Shown here: one piece after another, positions 24,884 through 31,918 of the stretch
Position numbering within the stretch: position 1 is the stretch's first letter
Layout: each line of letters begins with the position of its first letter
Assembly: GCF_014646515.1 (NCBI RefSeq)
Contig: NZ_BMNK01000003.1
Span: forward strand, 453,456-517,455
Direction of reading: 5' to 3'
Length of the DNA stretch: 64,000 nucleotides
Source: Nonomuraea glycinis
Lineage (GTDB): Bacteria; Actinomycetota; Actinomycetes; Streptosporangiales; Streptosporangiaceae
Translations under genes and position numbers: made by a program
The notes under the pieces: model-generated
What the model was told of the DNA's origin: nothing
Database searches by the model: none
The model's input: the letters and a program-made list of their open reading frames with translations, nothing else

Positions 24884-25629
24884 ATCTTCTCCTTGAGTAC
24901 GGCCACCATCAGCCTGAACACCTCGGCCTGGGCGGGCGACAAGTCCTCGTACATGGCGGCCATCCACGGCGCACCCTCTTCGGGCAGATTGCCGAGCAGC
25001 TCCTTGACCATCTCCTCGGGAAGGTGATCGGCCAGGTCCGTGGCGAGTTCGGCGACCCTGGGATCTCCTGGCTCGGCGTCGGTGAGCTCGTCCAGCCGCT
25101 CGTACAGCACGTGCCCGCGCTCGACCATCCCGGGCTCGGCGAGCGGCCGCAGCAGCTCCACCACCCGCTCCTGCTCGTCCGCCTCCGCCACGGTGCCCAT
25201 CAGGGTCAGCATCTGCCGATCCATCTCGGCGAACCTCGACCCGCCGGCGGACAGGTCATGCAGCACCGCGGCCAGCTCAGGAGACGCCACCGCGTCCCCG
25301 CTCAGATCCGGCTCGGCCAGCAGCCCCGCCAACCTGGCCCGGCGCACGCCGATCTCCTCCTGCTGCCGCGCCAGATCCGCGTCCAGCTCCACGAGCACCT
25401 CGCGCAGGTCCTTGCCTTGGTCGTCGGCCAGCACGTCACGGATCTCGTCCAGCGACAACCCCACCTCGGCCAGCCGCCGCACCCGCGCCAGCAGCACCGC
25501 GTCACGCAGCCGATATGCGCGGTAGCCGTTGGGCAGCCGTACAGGCTCGGGCAGCAGCCCCAGGTGGTGGTAGTGGCGCACGGTCCGAGTCGACACCCCG
25601 GCCAGCGCGGCAAGCTCGCCGATTCGCAT
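24880..25629 (-). CDS. MerR family transcriptional regulator
   Basis: A 249-residue MerR-type regulator. The N-terminal winged HTH is classical (MRIGELAALAGVSTRTVRHYHHLGLLPEP, then NGYRAYRLRDAVLLARVRRLAEVGLSLDEIRDVL), followed by a coiled-coil dimerisation helix (~85-105) and a ~140-residue acidic C-terminal domain of unknown ligand. No metal-binding Cys cluster is present, so it is more like drug- or stress-sensing MerR proteins. It lies behind its own 19-bp-spacer promoter and probably autoregulates, with the membrane protein gene in the same operon. Confidence 0.9.
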   Translation of the reverse strand: MRIGELAALAGVSTRTVRHYHHLGLLPEPVRLPNGYRAYRLRDAVLLARVRRLAEVGLSLDEIRDVLADDQGKDLREVLVELDADLARQQEEIGVRRARLAGLLAEPDLSGDAVASPELAAVLHDLSAGGSRFAEMDRQMLTLMGTVAEADEQERVVELLRPLAEPGMVERGHVLYERLDELTDAEPGDPRVAELATDLADHLPEEMVKELLGNLPEEGAPWMAAMYEDLSPAQAEVFRLMVAVLKEKM

Positions 25630-25635
25630 GCCCTC

Positions 25636-25666
25636 ATTAAAAACGTTGACGCTACGTCAAGGTCAA
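25636..25666 (-). promoter_or_regulatory. MerR-type promoter with 19-bp spacer, apparently leaderless
   Basis: On the minus strand -35 TTGACC (25661-25666) and -10 TTTAAT (25636-25641) are separated by exactly 19 bp, the hallmark spacing of MerR-controlled promoters. The spacer contains a perfect dyad TTGACG-TAG-CGTCAA (25646-25660). The -10 box ends seven bases before the ATG at 25629, so the transcript probably starts at the start codon itself. Confidence 0.75.
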
Positions 25667-25749
25667 CCGCCGCACCTGGAGGGTGCGCAGGCACATCCCC
25701 GTAGGCCGGTTACCGGCCCGTCAGGCGCATGCCCCCTATGAAAACGGTG

Positions 25750-26388
25750 CTATCGGCCCGTCAGGCGCAGGGCCAGTTGGGTGCGGTCGCGCAGGCCCAG
25801 CTTGCGCAGCATGCTGGAGACGTGGTTCTTCACCGTCCCCTCGGTGATGAACAGCCGGGCGGCGATCTCCCGGTTGGCGGCGCCGGCGGCCACCATCCGC
25901 GCCACGTCGAGCTCCCGGGCCGACAGAAGCTCCTGGCCGGGGAACGCGCCGCCGCCCACCGGCTCCCGGCGGAGGTCGGCGACCAGCCGGGCGGCGACCG
26001 GGTTGCTCAGCACGGTCTCGCCGCGGCTCGCCTGCCGGATGGCCGTGACCAGTTCGTCGGGTGAGCAGTCCTTGAGCAGGTAACCGGCGGCGCCGCCGCG
26101 CAGCGCGCCGAAGATGTAGTCGTCCTCGTCGAAGGTGCTGAGCACGATCGCCGCCACCGAAGGATGCTCGACCGTCAGGCGGGTGATCAGCTCCACGCCG
26201 TCCATCCGGGGCATCCGGGCGTCCACGAGAGCCACGTCGGGGCGGACCTCGGCCACCACCGCCAGCGCGGCCACCCCGTCGGCGGCCTCCCCCACGACCT
26301 CGATGCCCTCCTCGATCTCCAGCAGCTTGCGCAGGCCCTGCCGCATCAGCTCCTGATCGTCGACCAGCAGCACCCGGACCGCGCTCAC
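25750..26388 (-). CDS. NarL/LuxR-type response regulator
   Basis: A 212-residue response regulator. The receiver domain has the acidic pair in VLLVDDQELM, phospho-acceptor Asp56 in DVALVDARMP, Thr/Ser in VLSTFDE and Lys in GYLLKDCSP. The C-terminal LuxR-type HTH is AGAANREIAARLFITEGTVKNHVSSMLRKLGLRDR. GTG at 26388 overlaps the kinase stop by four bases (GTGA), so kinase and regulator are coupled. A likely target is the divergent CPBP gene through the dyad at 27526. Confidence 0.94.
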   Translation of the reverse strand: MSAVRVLLVDDQELMRQGLRKLLEIEEGIEVVGEAADGVAALAVVAEVRPDVALVDARMPRMDGVELITRLTVEHPSVAAIVLSTFDEDDYIFGALRGGAAGYLLKDCSPDELVTAIRQASRGETVLSNPVAARLVADLRREPVGGGAFPGQELLSARELDVARMVAAGAANREIAARLFITEGTVKNHVSSMLRKLGLRDRTQLALRLTGR

Positions 26389-27476
26389 GACGGCAGCTCC
26401 GCGCGCAACTCGAAGCCCCTAGCCGCGTTTCCGCTGGTGAGATCGCCGCCGAGCGCCTTGACCCGGTCGGCCAGCGAGCTCAGCCCGAACCCGTGGGCCT
26501 GATCATCGGCACGGCCCTTGCCGTCGTCGGCGACCACGAGCACGACCTTCCCCTTCTCGAACGCCAGCGTGCCGCGTACGGACTCGCCTTCGGCGTGCCG
26601 GAGGGCATTGGTGAGCCCTTCCTGCAGCACACGGTAGAGCACCAGTTCGGCGTCGGCCTCCAGCGGGCGTTCGGTCCCCGTCACCTCGAAGGCGACCCTG
26701 ACGCCGGTGCCGGTGAAGGAGTCCGCCAGCCGCTGCAGCGCGGCACTGCCCAGGTGACCGTTGAGGGCGAGCGGGCGCAGCGCGCGCACCCAGCGGCGGG
26801 CGTCGGCCAGCGCCGCGATCGTGAGCTCCTTGGCCTGGTGCACTTCCGCCCAGGCGGCGGCGGGCCGGCTGTCGCGGAAGCGCTCGGCGTTCTCCAGCCC
26901 CACCTTGATCACGGTCAGGTGGTGGCCGATCGAGTCGTGCATCTCCGCCGCCATCCTGGCGCGCTCCTCGGCGACGGTCAGCTCCCGCACCCGTTCGGCG
27001 AGGTGCCGGGCCCGCAGCACCGCCGACGCCATCCCCATGGAGAAGGCGGCCAGCACGGCGGTGACCCCCGTCTCGATCAGCGCCTGAACGATCGTCCTGC
27101 CATAGAACAAGGGCATGGCAACGACCGTGATCACACCGAACACGGCGAGAATGGCGGTGGCGACCCGCATGCCGTACACGAAGGCGAGGTTGGCCACTCC
27201 GATGAGCAGCAGGGGCATGTGTGTGCCGGCCGCCCCGGTGAGCCCCAGCACGAGCGTGCCCGTCAGGAAAGCGGGGCCCACCAGCCGACGACCACGGTGG
27301 GGCTGCCACGGCATCACCGGCCAGAGCCCGCACAGCAGCACCACGTCGGCGAAGAACAGGGCCCGGGCCCCCGCGTCGCTGGGCATCGCCAGGTTGGCCG
27401 CGACCGTGGCGCCGAGCACCAGCCAGAACACCACGCTGAGGAGAGCCGGACGGTCGGGATCACGCAACCACGCCAT
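26385..27476 (-). CDS. NarL-type sensor histidine kinase
   Basis: A 363-residue membrane histidine kinase. Residues ~10-155 hold about five hydrophobic helices with little extracytoplasmic sequence, as in DesK-like intramembrane sensors. HisKA_3 dimerisation follows with phospho-acceptor His180 in RARMAAEMHDSIGHHLTVI, and the HATPase domain has the N-box LQEGLTNALRHAEGES and G-box VVADDGKGRADDQAHGFGL. It precedes its response regulator and is divergent from a CPBP protease gene across a 114-123 bp gap. Confidence 0.92.
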   Translation of the reverse strand: MAWLRDPDRPALLSVVFWLVLGATVAANLAMPSDAGARALFFADVVLLCGLWPVMPWQPHRGRRLVGPAFLTGTLVLGLTGAAGTHMPLLLIGVANLAFVYGMRVATAILAVFGVITVVAMPLFYGRTIVQALIETGVTAVLAAFSMGMASAVLRARHLAERVRELTVAEERARMAAEMHDSIGHHLTVIKVGLENAERFRDSRPAAAWAEVHQAKELTIAALADARRWVRALRPLALNGHLGSAALQRLADSFTGTGVRVAFEVTGTERPLEADAELVLYRVLQEGLTNALRHAEGESVRGTLAFEKGKVVLVVADDGKGRADDQAHGFGLSSLADRVKALGGDLTSGNAARGFELRAELPS

Positions 27477-27525
27477 GCGACAAACCTACGATCCCACCGA
27501 AGGCCCGACATCCCGCCCAAGTCAC

Positions 27526-27541
27526 CATGACCTCGGTCATG
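27526..27541. promoter_or_regulatory. Dyad operator between the two-component system and the CPBP gene
   Basis: CATGACC-TC-GGTCATG is a perfect 7-2-7 palindrome, followed directly by a further GGTCAT half-like element. It lies ~50 bp from the kinase start and ~75 bp from the CPBP start, the place expected for a site of the adjacent NarL-type regulator. Confidence 0.5.
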
Positions 27542-27599
27542 GTCATCTCTATCTCCGGCCCGATGTGCGGCGGACCCGTGTGTTCATAGCGTGCCTGGC

Positions 27600-28364
27600 A
27601 TGAGAACCCTCTGGGCCGTCCACCTGGTCGTCGTCGTCATGTTCGCGCAGATCTTCATCGGCTCCACCCTCGCCTTACTGCTCCTCGGCCAGGCGAATCC
27701 GCTGCGGGAGCCGCTCGGCGCGGTCGGCGTCACACTCACCGCGCTCCTGCTCGTCCACCTCGTCCGCCGATTCCTCGACCGGCGGCCGTGGTCGGCCCTG
27801 GGCTGGCGGAACCCGTCACACGTCCTGCTCGGCGTGCTCGCGGGCGCTGTGCCCGTGCTCGTCGCGAGCGGGCTCTCCCTCGCCGCAGGCGCGTCCACCT
27901 GGGTGCCGGTCGACGCCTCCGCCTATGTCTGGCTGCCGCTGGCCGCCGTGGTCGTCCTGCTCGGCCAGGCGTTCCCGGAGGAACTGCTCTGGCGCGGCCA
28001 CCTCGTCGACACCCTGTCGGTACGACTGTCGCCACGGGCAGTCGTGATCATCAGCTCGGCCGGATTCGGCGTCCTGCACATCTTCTCCCAGAGCCCGGCG
28101 AGCACCCTCGTGGAAAAGCTGCTCTACGTGGTCATGGCCGTCGCGCTCGGCTTCGCGTGCACGGCGGCGCGGATCCGCGGCGGCGGGCTCTGGATGGCAG
28201 TGGGCGTGCACTGGGGCTTCCACCTGGGCATGCGACTGCTCCCCCTCGAACCGGCGCACTTCAGCGTCACCCTCGTGCTCCTGATCATCACCCTCACCCT
28301 GGCCGGAGCCGTACTGCTGAGGGGCCGGCGCGAGCCGGCGCTCGCGGGCCGTCCAGGCGAGTAG
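27600..28364 (+). CDS. CPBP family intramembrane glutamic endopeptidase
   Basis: A 254-residue polytopic protein of the CPBP (Abi/Rce1-like) family. Catalytic motifs are present: PEELLWRGHL (EExxxR), GVLHIFSQ (His) and VGVHWGFHLG (second His motif). Eight or so hydrophobic helices are seen. CPBP proteins process prenylated or membrane peptides and some provide self-immunity to bacteriocins. ATG at 27600 is used; a GTG at 27591 is possible. Neither has a clear ribosome site, and a CATAGCGT box lies just upstream, so the leader may be very short. TTA codon at 27675. Probably controlled by the divergent two-component system. Confidence 0.87.
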   Translation: MRTLWAVHLVVVVMFAQIFIGSTLALLLLGQANPLREPLGAVGVTLTALLLVHLVRRFLDRRPWSALGWRNPSHVLLGVLAGAVPVLVASGLSLAAGASTWVPVDASAYVWLPLAAVVVLLGQAFPEELLWRGHLVDTLSVRLSPRAVVIISSAGFGVLHIFSQSPASTLVEKLLYVVMAVALGFACTAARIRGGGLWMAVGVHWGFHLGMRLLPLEPAHFSVTLVLLIITLTLAGAVLLRGRREPALAGRPGE

Positions 28365-28402
28365 GCTGATCTTGATCTTCCGCGACGGCGAAGGAGCCCC
28401 CG

Positions 28403-28867
28403 ATGACCGCCGACCCGACGATGGCCCGGATCGGCCAGGGCGTGGAGTTGCATCATCAGCAAGGCCGGCGTGAGGCCGCTCGTGAGTTGTTCGCGCAGAT
28501 CTGGGATGACATCGGCGGCGAGCAGGGCGACCCGCTGCATGTGTGCGTCCTCGCTCACTCGATGGCCGACGTGCAGGACGACGTGCACCAGGAGCTGATG
28601 TGGGACCAGCGGGCGCTCGCCGCCGTCGGCCTGATCACCGATGAGCGGGTGGCCCAGGCCGGGGTGCCGCTCTCGGTGGCCGGCCTCTATCCGTCATTGC
28701 ACCTGAACCTGAGCGAGTGCTACCGCAAGCTGGGCGATCTCGACCGCGCCCGCGAACACCTCCAGCACGCACGGGACGGGCTCGGCGCACTCGGCGACGA
28801 CGAGTACGGTCAGCTCATCAGGAACGGCCTGGAGCAGGTGGCCGAACAGTTGGACGCCGCCACCTGA
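28403..28867 (+). CDS. TPR-like tetratricopeptide protein of unknown function
   Basis: A 154-residue, soluble, all-helical protein with TPR-like helix pairs (ELHHQQGRREAARELFAQIW and LNLSECYRKLGDLDRAREHLQ). Actinomycetes carry many such short proteins, for which no function is established. ATG at 28403 has AAGGAG eight bases upstream. It follows the CPBP gene by 38 nt on the same strand. Confidence 0.8.
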   Translation: MTADPTMARIGQGVELHHQQGRREAARELFAQIWDDIGGEQGDPLHVCVLAHSMADVQDDVHQELMWDQRALAAVGLITDERVAQAGVPLSVAGLYPSLHLNLSECYRKLGDLDRAREHLQHARDGLGALGDDEYGQLIRNGLEQVAEQLDAAT

Positions 28868-28882
28868 CCGCGGCCCGGCGGC

Positions 28883-29629
28883 TCAGTCCTGTTTCACCAG
28901 CGCGATCAGGGTGTAGACGGGGTCGGGGCGGGGGTGGTCCTGGTCGGGCAGGTCGCCCAGCCGGCTGCCGAGCTCGGCGAGGGTCGCGGCGTCCATCCGG
29001 CGGCCCCACGGGCTCTTGGGGATCACCTCACGCCACGAGCGAGGGCTGCGGCCCTGCCCGAGCCCGGCGAACGTCGTACGGCCCGACATCGTGAGCCCCA
29101 ACCCCGAGCCCACCCCCAGCACCCGGTCGAGCGCGTCGCTCTGTGGCGGGGTGTGCGCGTCCCGCACCGGGCCGAGCAGCGCCGCGACGTCGCCGCCGGT
29201 GTGGTAGGCGGCGTGGTTCTTGTCGACGGTGGTGAGGAGCCTCCCGCCCGGCCGCAGCGCCCGCGCCGCCTGCGCGAGGACGGCGGCGGAGTCGGCCTGG
29301 TCCAGCAGGTGGAGTAACCAGATCATGGTGACCGCGTCGGCCGACCCGTCCAAGAGGGGCAGCCGGGCCGCCGCGTCACCGCAGACCACGCCGCCCGGCA
29401 GCCGGGCGGCCGCCATTCTCGCCATCCCGGCCGACCGGTCGATCCCGGCCACCCGCCGGCCCGGCCGCCGTAGCCGGGCGGTGACGATCCCCGTGCCGCA
29501 CGCCACGTCCACCACCACCCGCGCCTGCCGGGGCAGCAACTCCTCGACCGCCTCCGCCGCCGCCTCGGCGCGGGCGTCCCCGCCTCGCGTCGCGTCGTAG
29601 CGGGCGGCCTCACGGTCGTAGTCGAGCAT
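28883..29629 (-). CDS. Class I SAM-dependent methyltransferase
   Basis: A 248-residue Rossmann-fold methyltransferase. SAM motif I is VVVDVACGTGIVTARL (~38-53), motif II acid in GIDRSAGMA, motif III VCGDAAARLPLLDGSADAV, and LRPGGRLLTTVDK matches the post-core strand. Substrate is not apparent. ATG at 29629 has AAAGG upstream; the much longer in-frame reading on this strand is non-coding opposite a MerR gene. It ends 15 nt from the convergent TPR gene. Confidence 0.9.
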   Translation of the reverse strand: MLDYDREAARYDATRGGDARAEAAAEAVEELLPRQARVVVDVACGTGIVTARLRRPGRRVAGIDRSAGMARMAAARLPGGVVCGDAAARLPLLDGSADAVTMIWLLHLLDQADSAAVLAQAARALRPGGRLLTTVDKNHAAYHTGGDVAALLGPVRDAHTPPQSDALDRVLGVGSGLGLTMSGRTTFAGLGQGRSPRSWREVIPKSPWGRRMDAATLAELGSRLGDLPDQDHPRPDPVYTLIALVKQD

Positions 29630-29721
29630 GGTCAACCGCCTTTCACCCATCCAGAGCGTACGGCCACCAAGCCCGGCAGTCGTCGGCCGGCAGGTCGTCG
29701 GCTTCTGGCAGGCCGGTCCGG

Positions 29722-30447
29722 TCAACGTGCCAGCAGGTCGGCGAGGTCGGTGCCGGCTCGGAGCAGCGCTTCGGATCGGTTCGCGACTGCTCGGAGGCGG
29801 TTCTGGAGCGCGGCGCGGGCGTCGTCGGTGCCGCTGATCGTGCGCAGGGATCTCATCACCGCCTGTACCGCGGGGATGGGGTAGCCGCCGGCGCGCAGTG
29901 CGGCGACGATGCGCGCTTCCCGGATCGCCGCGAGCGGGTAGCGCCGTGTGTTGAGCCCGGCGGTGCGTTCGGGGGCGACGAGCCCTTGTTGCTCCCAGAA
30001 GCGGAGCGTGGAGGCGCGCACCCCGATCGCGTTCGCCAGCTCCGAGATGCCCATCGCATCGGCGGGCGTAGGCGCCGCGTCGTGGGAGTCCTCCGCGACG
30101 ATGCCGTCGAGCGCCTGGAGGGCCACGATGCTGTCCTCGCGGGACCGAGCCAGTGCGACGTGCAGGGCGACGATCCGGGCGATCGCCTGGTCGTACGGGA
30201 GAGCCTGCGCTTCTCGCATCGTGCCGCGCGCCACGACCGGGCCGACGGCGATCGCGAGATTGCGGTAAGCGCGCAAGGCCGTGACGTGCTCGGAGCCGAA
30301 GCGACGGTATCCATTGGGTTGCCGGAGGGCGGGAGGTATGACGGCGAGGCGTTCGAGGTCGCGAATCTGCTGGACGGAATAGCCGGAGGCCGCGGCCAGA
30401 CCGCTCGTCGTATACGCCTGAGGCGCGGACCCGATGGTCGCTGCCAC
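29722..30447 (-). CDS. Transcriptional regulator with two MerR-type DNA-binding domains
   Basis: A 241-residue protein with two MerR winged-HTH domains in one chain. The first (~12-65) reads YTTSGLAAASGYSVQQIRDLE with NGYRRFGSEHVTALRAYRNLA, and the second (~125-195) reads MGISELANAIGVRASTLRFWE with NTRRYPLAAIREARIVAALR. Ordinary MerR proteins carry one such domain and dimerise, so this arrangement is uncommon though known in actinobacteria. GTG at 30447 follows GGAGG by nine bases. Divergent from the DUF6194 gene, with a dyad between them. Confidence 0.85.
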   Translation of the reverse strand: MAATIGSAPQAYTTSGLAAASGYSVQQIRDLERLAVIPPALRQPNGYRRFGSEHVTALRAYRNLAIAVGPVVARGTMREAQALPYDQAIARIVALHVALARSREDSIVALQALDGIVAEDSHDAAPTPADAMGISELANAIGVRASTLRFWEQQGLVAPERTAGLNTRRYPLAAIREARIVAALRAGGYPIPAVQAVMRSLRTISGTDDARAALQNRLRAVANRSEALLRAGTDLADLLAR

Positions 30448-30469
30448 GATGCCAACCCTCCATAAGCAC

Positions 30470-30487
30470 TTCAAGCTCACACTTGAA
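30470..30487. promoter_or_regulatory. Dyad between the double-MerR gene and DUF6194 gene
   Basis: TTCAAG-ctcaca-CTTGAA is a perfect 6-6-6 inverted repeat ending 3 bp before the DUF6194 start codon and 23 bp upstream of the double-MerR start. SoxR-type operators have similar CTCAAG/CTTGAG arms. Binding here would affect both directions. Confidence 0.5.
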
Positions 30488-30489
30488 CC

Positions 30490-30981
30490 ATGGCTATGGA
30501 GCAGATTCTCACAGAGCTCAGAACGTACGTCGGCGTGCTGGAGCTCGCACCCCGACCAGGAAGCGAGCACCCCGAGATCTCCTGGGGGGACTTCTTCTTC
30601 TACTACGCCCCGGATGGCGAGGTGCCGCGGAACAGGCAGCCCTACGCGACGATCGTCACGAAGGACTACCCGGATGACGTCGGATCGCGCCTCGACGCGC
30701 CCGACCGGTGGCGCCTGAACATCCACGTCGGGTCACAGCTCTTCACCGACCTCCTCGGCTACCCGCCCGAGTCGATCGAGGAATCGACCGTCGACTTCAG
30801 CGAGCCGGACACGTTCCTCCCGCACCCGCTCTACGGCGCGTACGGCTGGGTCGCGGTGGTGAACCCGGGCCCACGCACCACGCCTCGCGCGCTGGCGGCG
30901 CTCCACGAAGCGCACCTCGCCGATCAGCGCCGCGTCGAGCGCCGCCGACCTCGGGGCGACGCCGTCCCCGCCCACGACTGA
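30490..30981 (+). CDS. DUF6194 family protein
   Basis: A 163-residue soluble protein matching the DUF6194 pattern: an N-terminal helix, EISWGDFFFYYAPDGEVPR, then QPYATIVTKDYPDDVGSRLD and WRLNIHVG, and a C-terminal TPLYGAYGWV-like strand. The biochemical role is unknown. The start is ATG 30490 or the next Met at 30496; no ribosome site is present because the regulatory dyad lies directly upstream, suggesting a leaderless or very short leader mRNA. Confidence 0.82.
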   Translation: MAMEQILTELRTYVGVLELAPRPGSEHPEISWGDFFFYYAPDGEVPRNRQPYATIVTKDYPDDVGSRLDAPDRWRLNIHVGSQLFTDLLGYPPESIEESTVDFSEPDTFLPHPLYGAYGWVAVVNPGPRTTPRALAALHEAHLADQRRVERRRPRGDAVPAHD

Positions 30982-31277
30982 TGAGCCCCGGCGGCCATGG
31001 CAACGCGCCGCTGACCATACAGGGCCCTCGACAACCAGCGCCGGGCCTTGACTACCCGGCCTTGCGGGATGGGTAGGCTAGGGCCCGCGGTTCCGGCACG
31101 TTGGCCTCATGAGGCTTAGGGCTCCCCGCATCACCCGCCTCCCGCGAGTGGCCAACCGCCGCCGCAGGAGGGAGCTTGAGGCTCAGGCCCACATCTGAGC
31201 GCGTGAGCCTGGCTTCAGACTGACGACGCGCAGGCATGTGCGAGCCCACACCAGACCTGACGGCGAAGGGAAGAACC
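30982..31277. other. Non-coding stretch before the SnoaL-like gene
   Basis: About 296 bp without a convincing gene. It contains a hairpin CTACCC...GGGTAG near 31052-31076 and a 7-bp inverted repeat AGGCTCA (31179-31185)/TGAGCCT (31204-31210) upstream of the SnoaL-like gene, which could be a promoter-proximal operator. Confidence 0.35.
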
Positions 31278-31679
31278 ATGACGATCGACCAGAACAAGGC
31301 TTCCGTCAAGAAACTGGTCGAAGGCCTAGGAACGAACGGCAGTCCCGAGGCCTTTGACCTTCTTCACGAGAATGCAGTATGGACCGTCATGACTGACGCT
31401 GCCACTTTCCCGGTCTCCGGCGACATGTCGAAGCCCGCGTTCATCGAACATATGAAGAGATTTCACGACTCTCTTCCCAGCGGTATACACATGTCAGTGA
31501 CCAGTGTGATTGCAGATGAAGCCAATGCGTCAGTGGAGGCGACGTCGAACGCACTCCTCGTTAACGGAAAGAGCCTCAATCAGGTATATCACTTCGCATT
31601 CGAACTAGTGGACGGCAAGATTGTCGCAGCACGCGAATACATCGATACGGCCCGCGCCCTCTCCGCGTTTTCCGGGTGA
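31278..31679 (+). CDS. SnoaL/NTF2-like protein of lower GC content
   Basis: A 133-residue NTF2-fold protein, similar to SnoaL-like polyketide cyclases and ketosteroid-isomerase-like proteins, with no assignable reaction. The fold is supported by the N-terminal helix (KKLVEGLGTNGSPEAFDLLHENAVW), the central strands and a final HFAFELVDGKIVAAREYIDT. ATG at 31278 follows GAAGGGAAG. Codon use differs from neighbours: ATA, CTA, GTA and TAT codons and A/T-ending third positions are frequent, consistent with recent acquisition. Stands alone. Confidence 0.8.
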   Translation: MTIDQNKASVKKLVEGLGTNGSPEAFDLLHENAVWTVMTDAATFPVSGDMSKPAFIEHMKRFHDSLPSGIHMSVTSVIADEANASVEATSNALLVNGKSLNQVYHFAFELVDGKIVAAREYIDTARALSAFSG

Positions 31680-31714
31680 GTGATCTGTTGGCGACTCGAC
31701 ACAGGCGTGTTTGA

Positions 31715-31918
31715 GAAGATCGCCTCGTCCGGGGTCAGTTCCCGGACGAAGACCTCGGGCTGTCGCGGCACGCCCACTGGGGTGCCCCGATCTTTCCGGA
31801 CACGGACGCTCGGACATGTGACGAGCGGCGACCGTACGGGGCGGTCGGCGCGCACACGGCAAGGCCGGGGATACAGGAGCGAGCGGCCGCGCTGCCGATG
31901 ATCGCTGAGGGCGGCTAA
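31715..31918 (+). pseudogene. Possible gene relic (C-terminal fragment)
   Basis: A 67-codon stretch without start codon, opened by a TGA, reads coding-like residues such as FPDEDLGLSRHAHWGAPIFP and RRPYGAVGAHTARPGIQERA before TAA at 31916. It looks like the C-terminus of a lost gene whose 5' part is missing. It overlaps the convergent esterase 3' end by 4 bp. The family was not identified. Confidence 0.35.
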
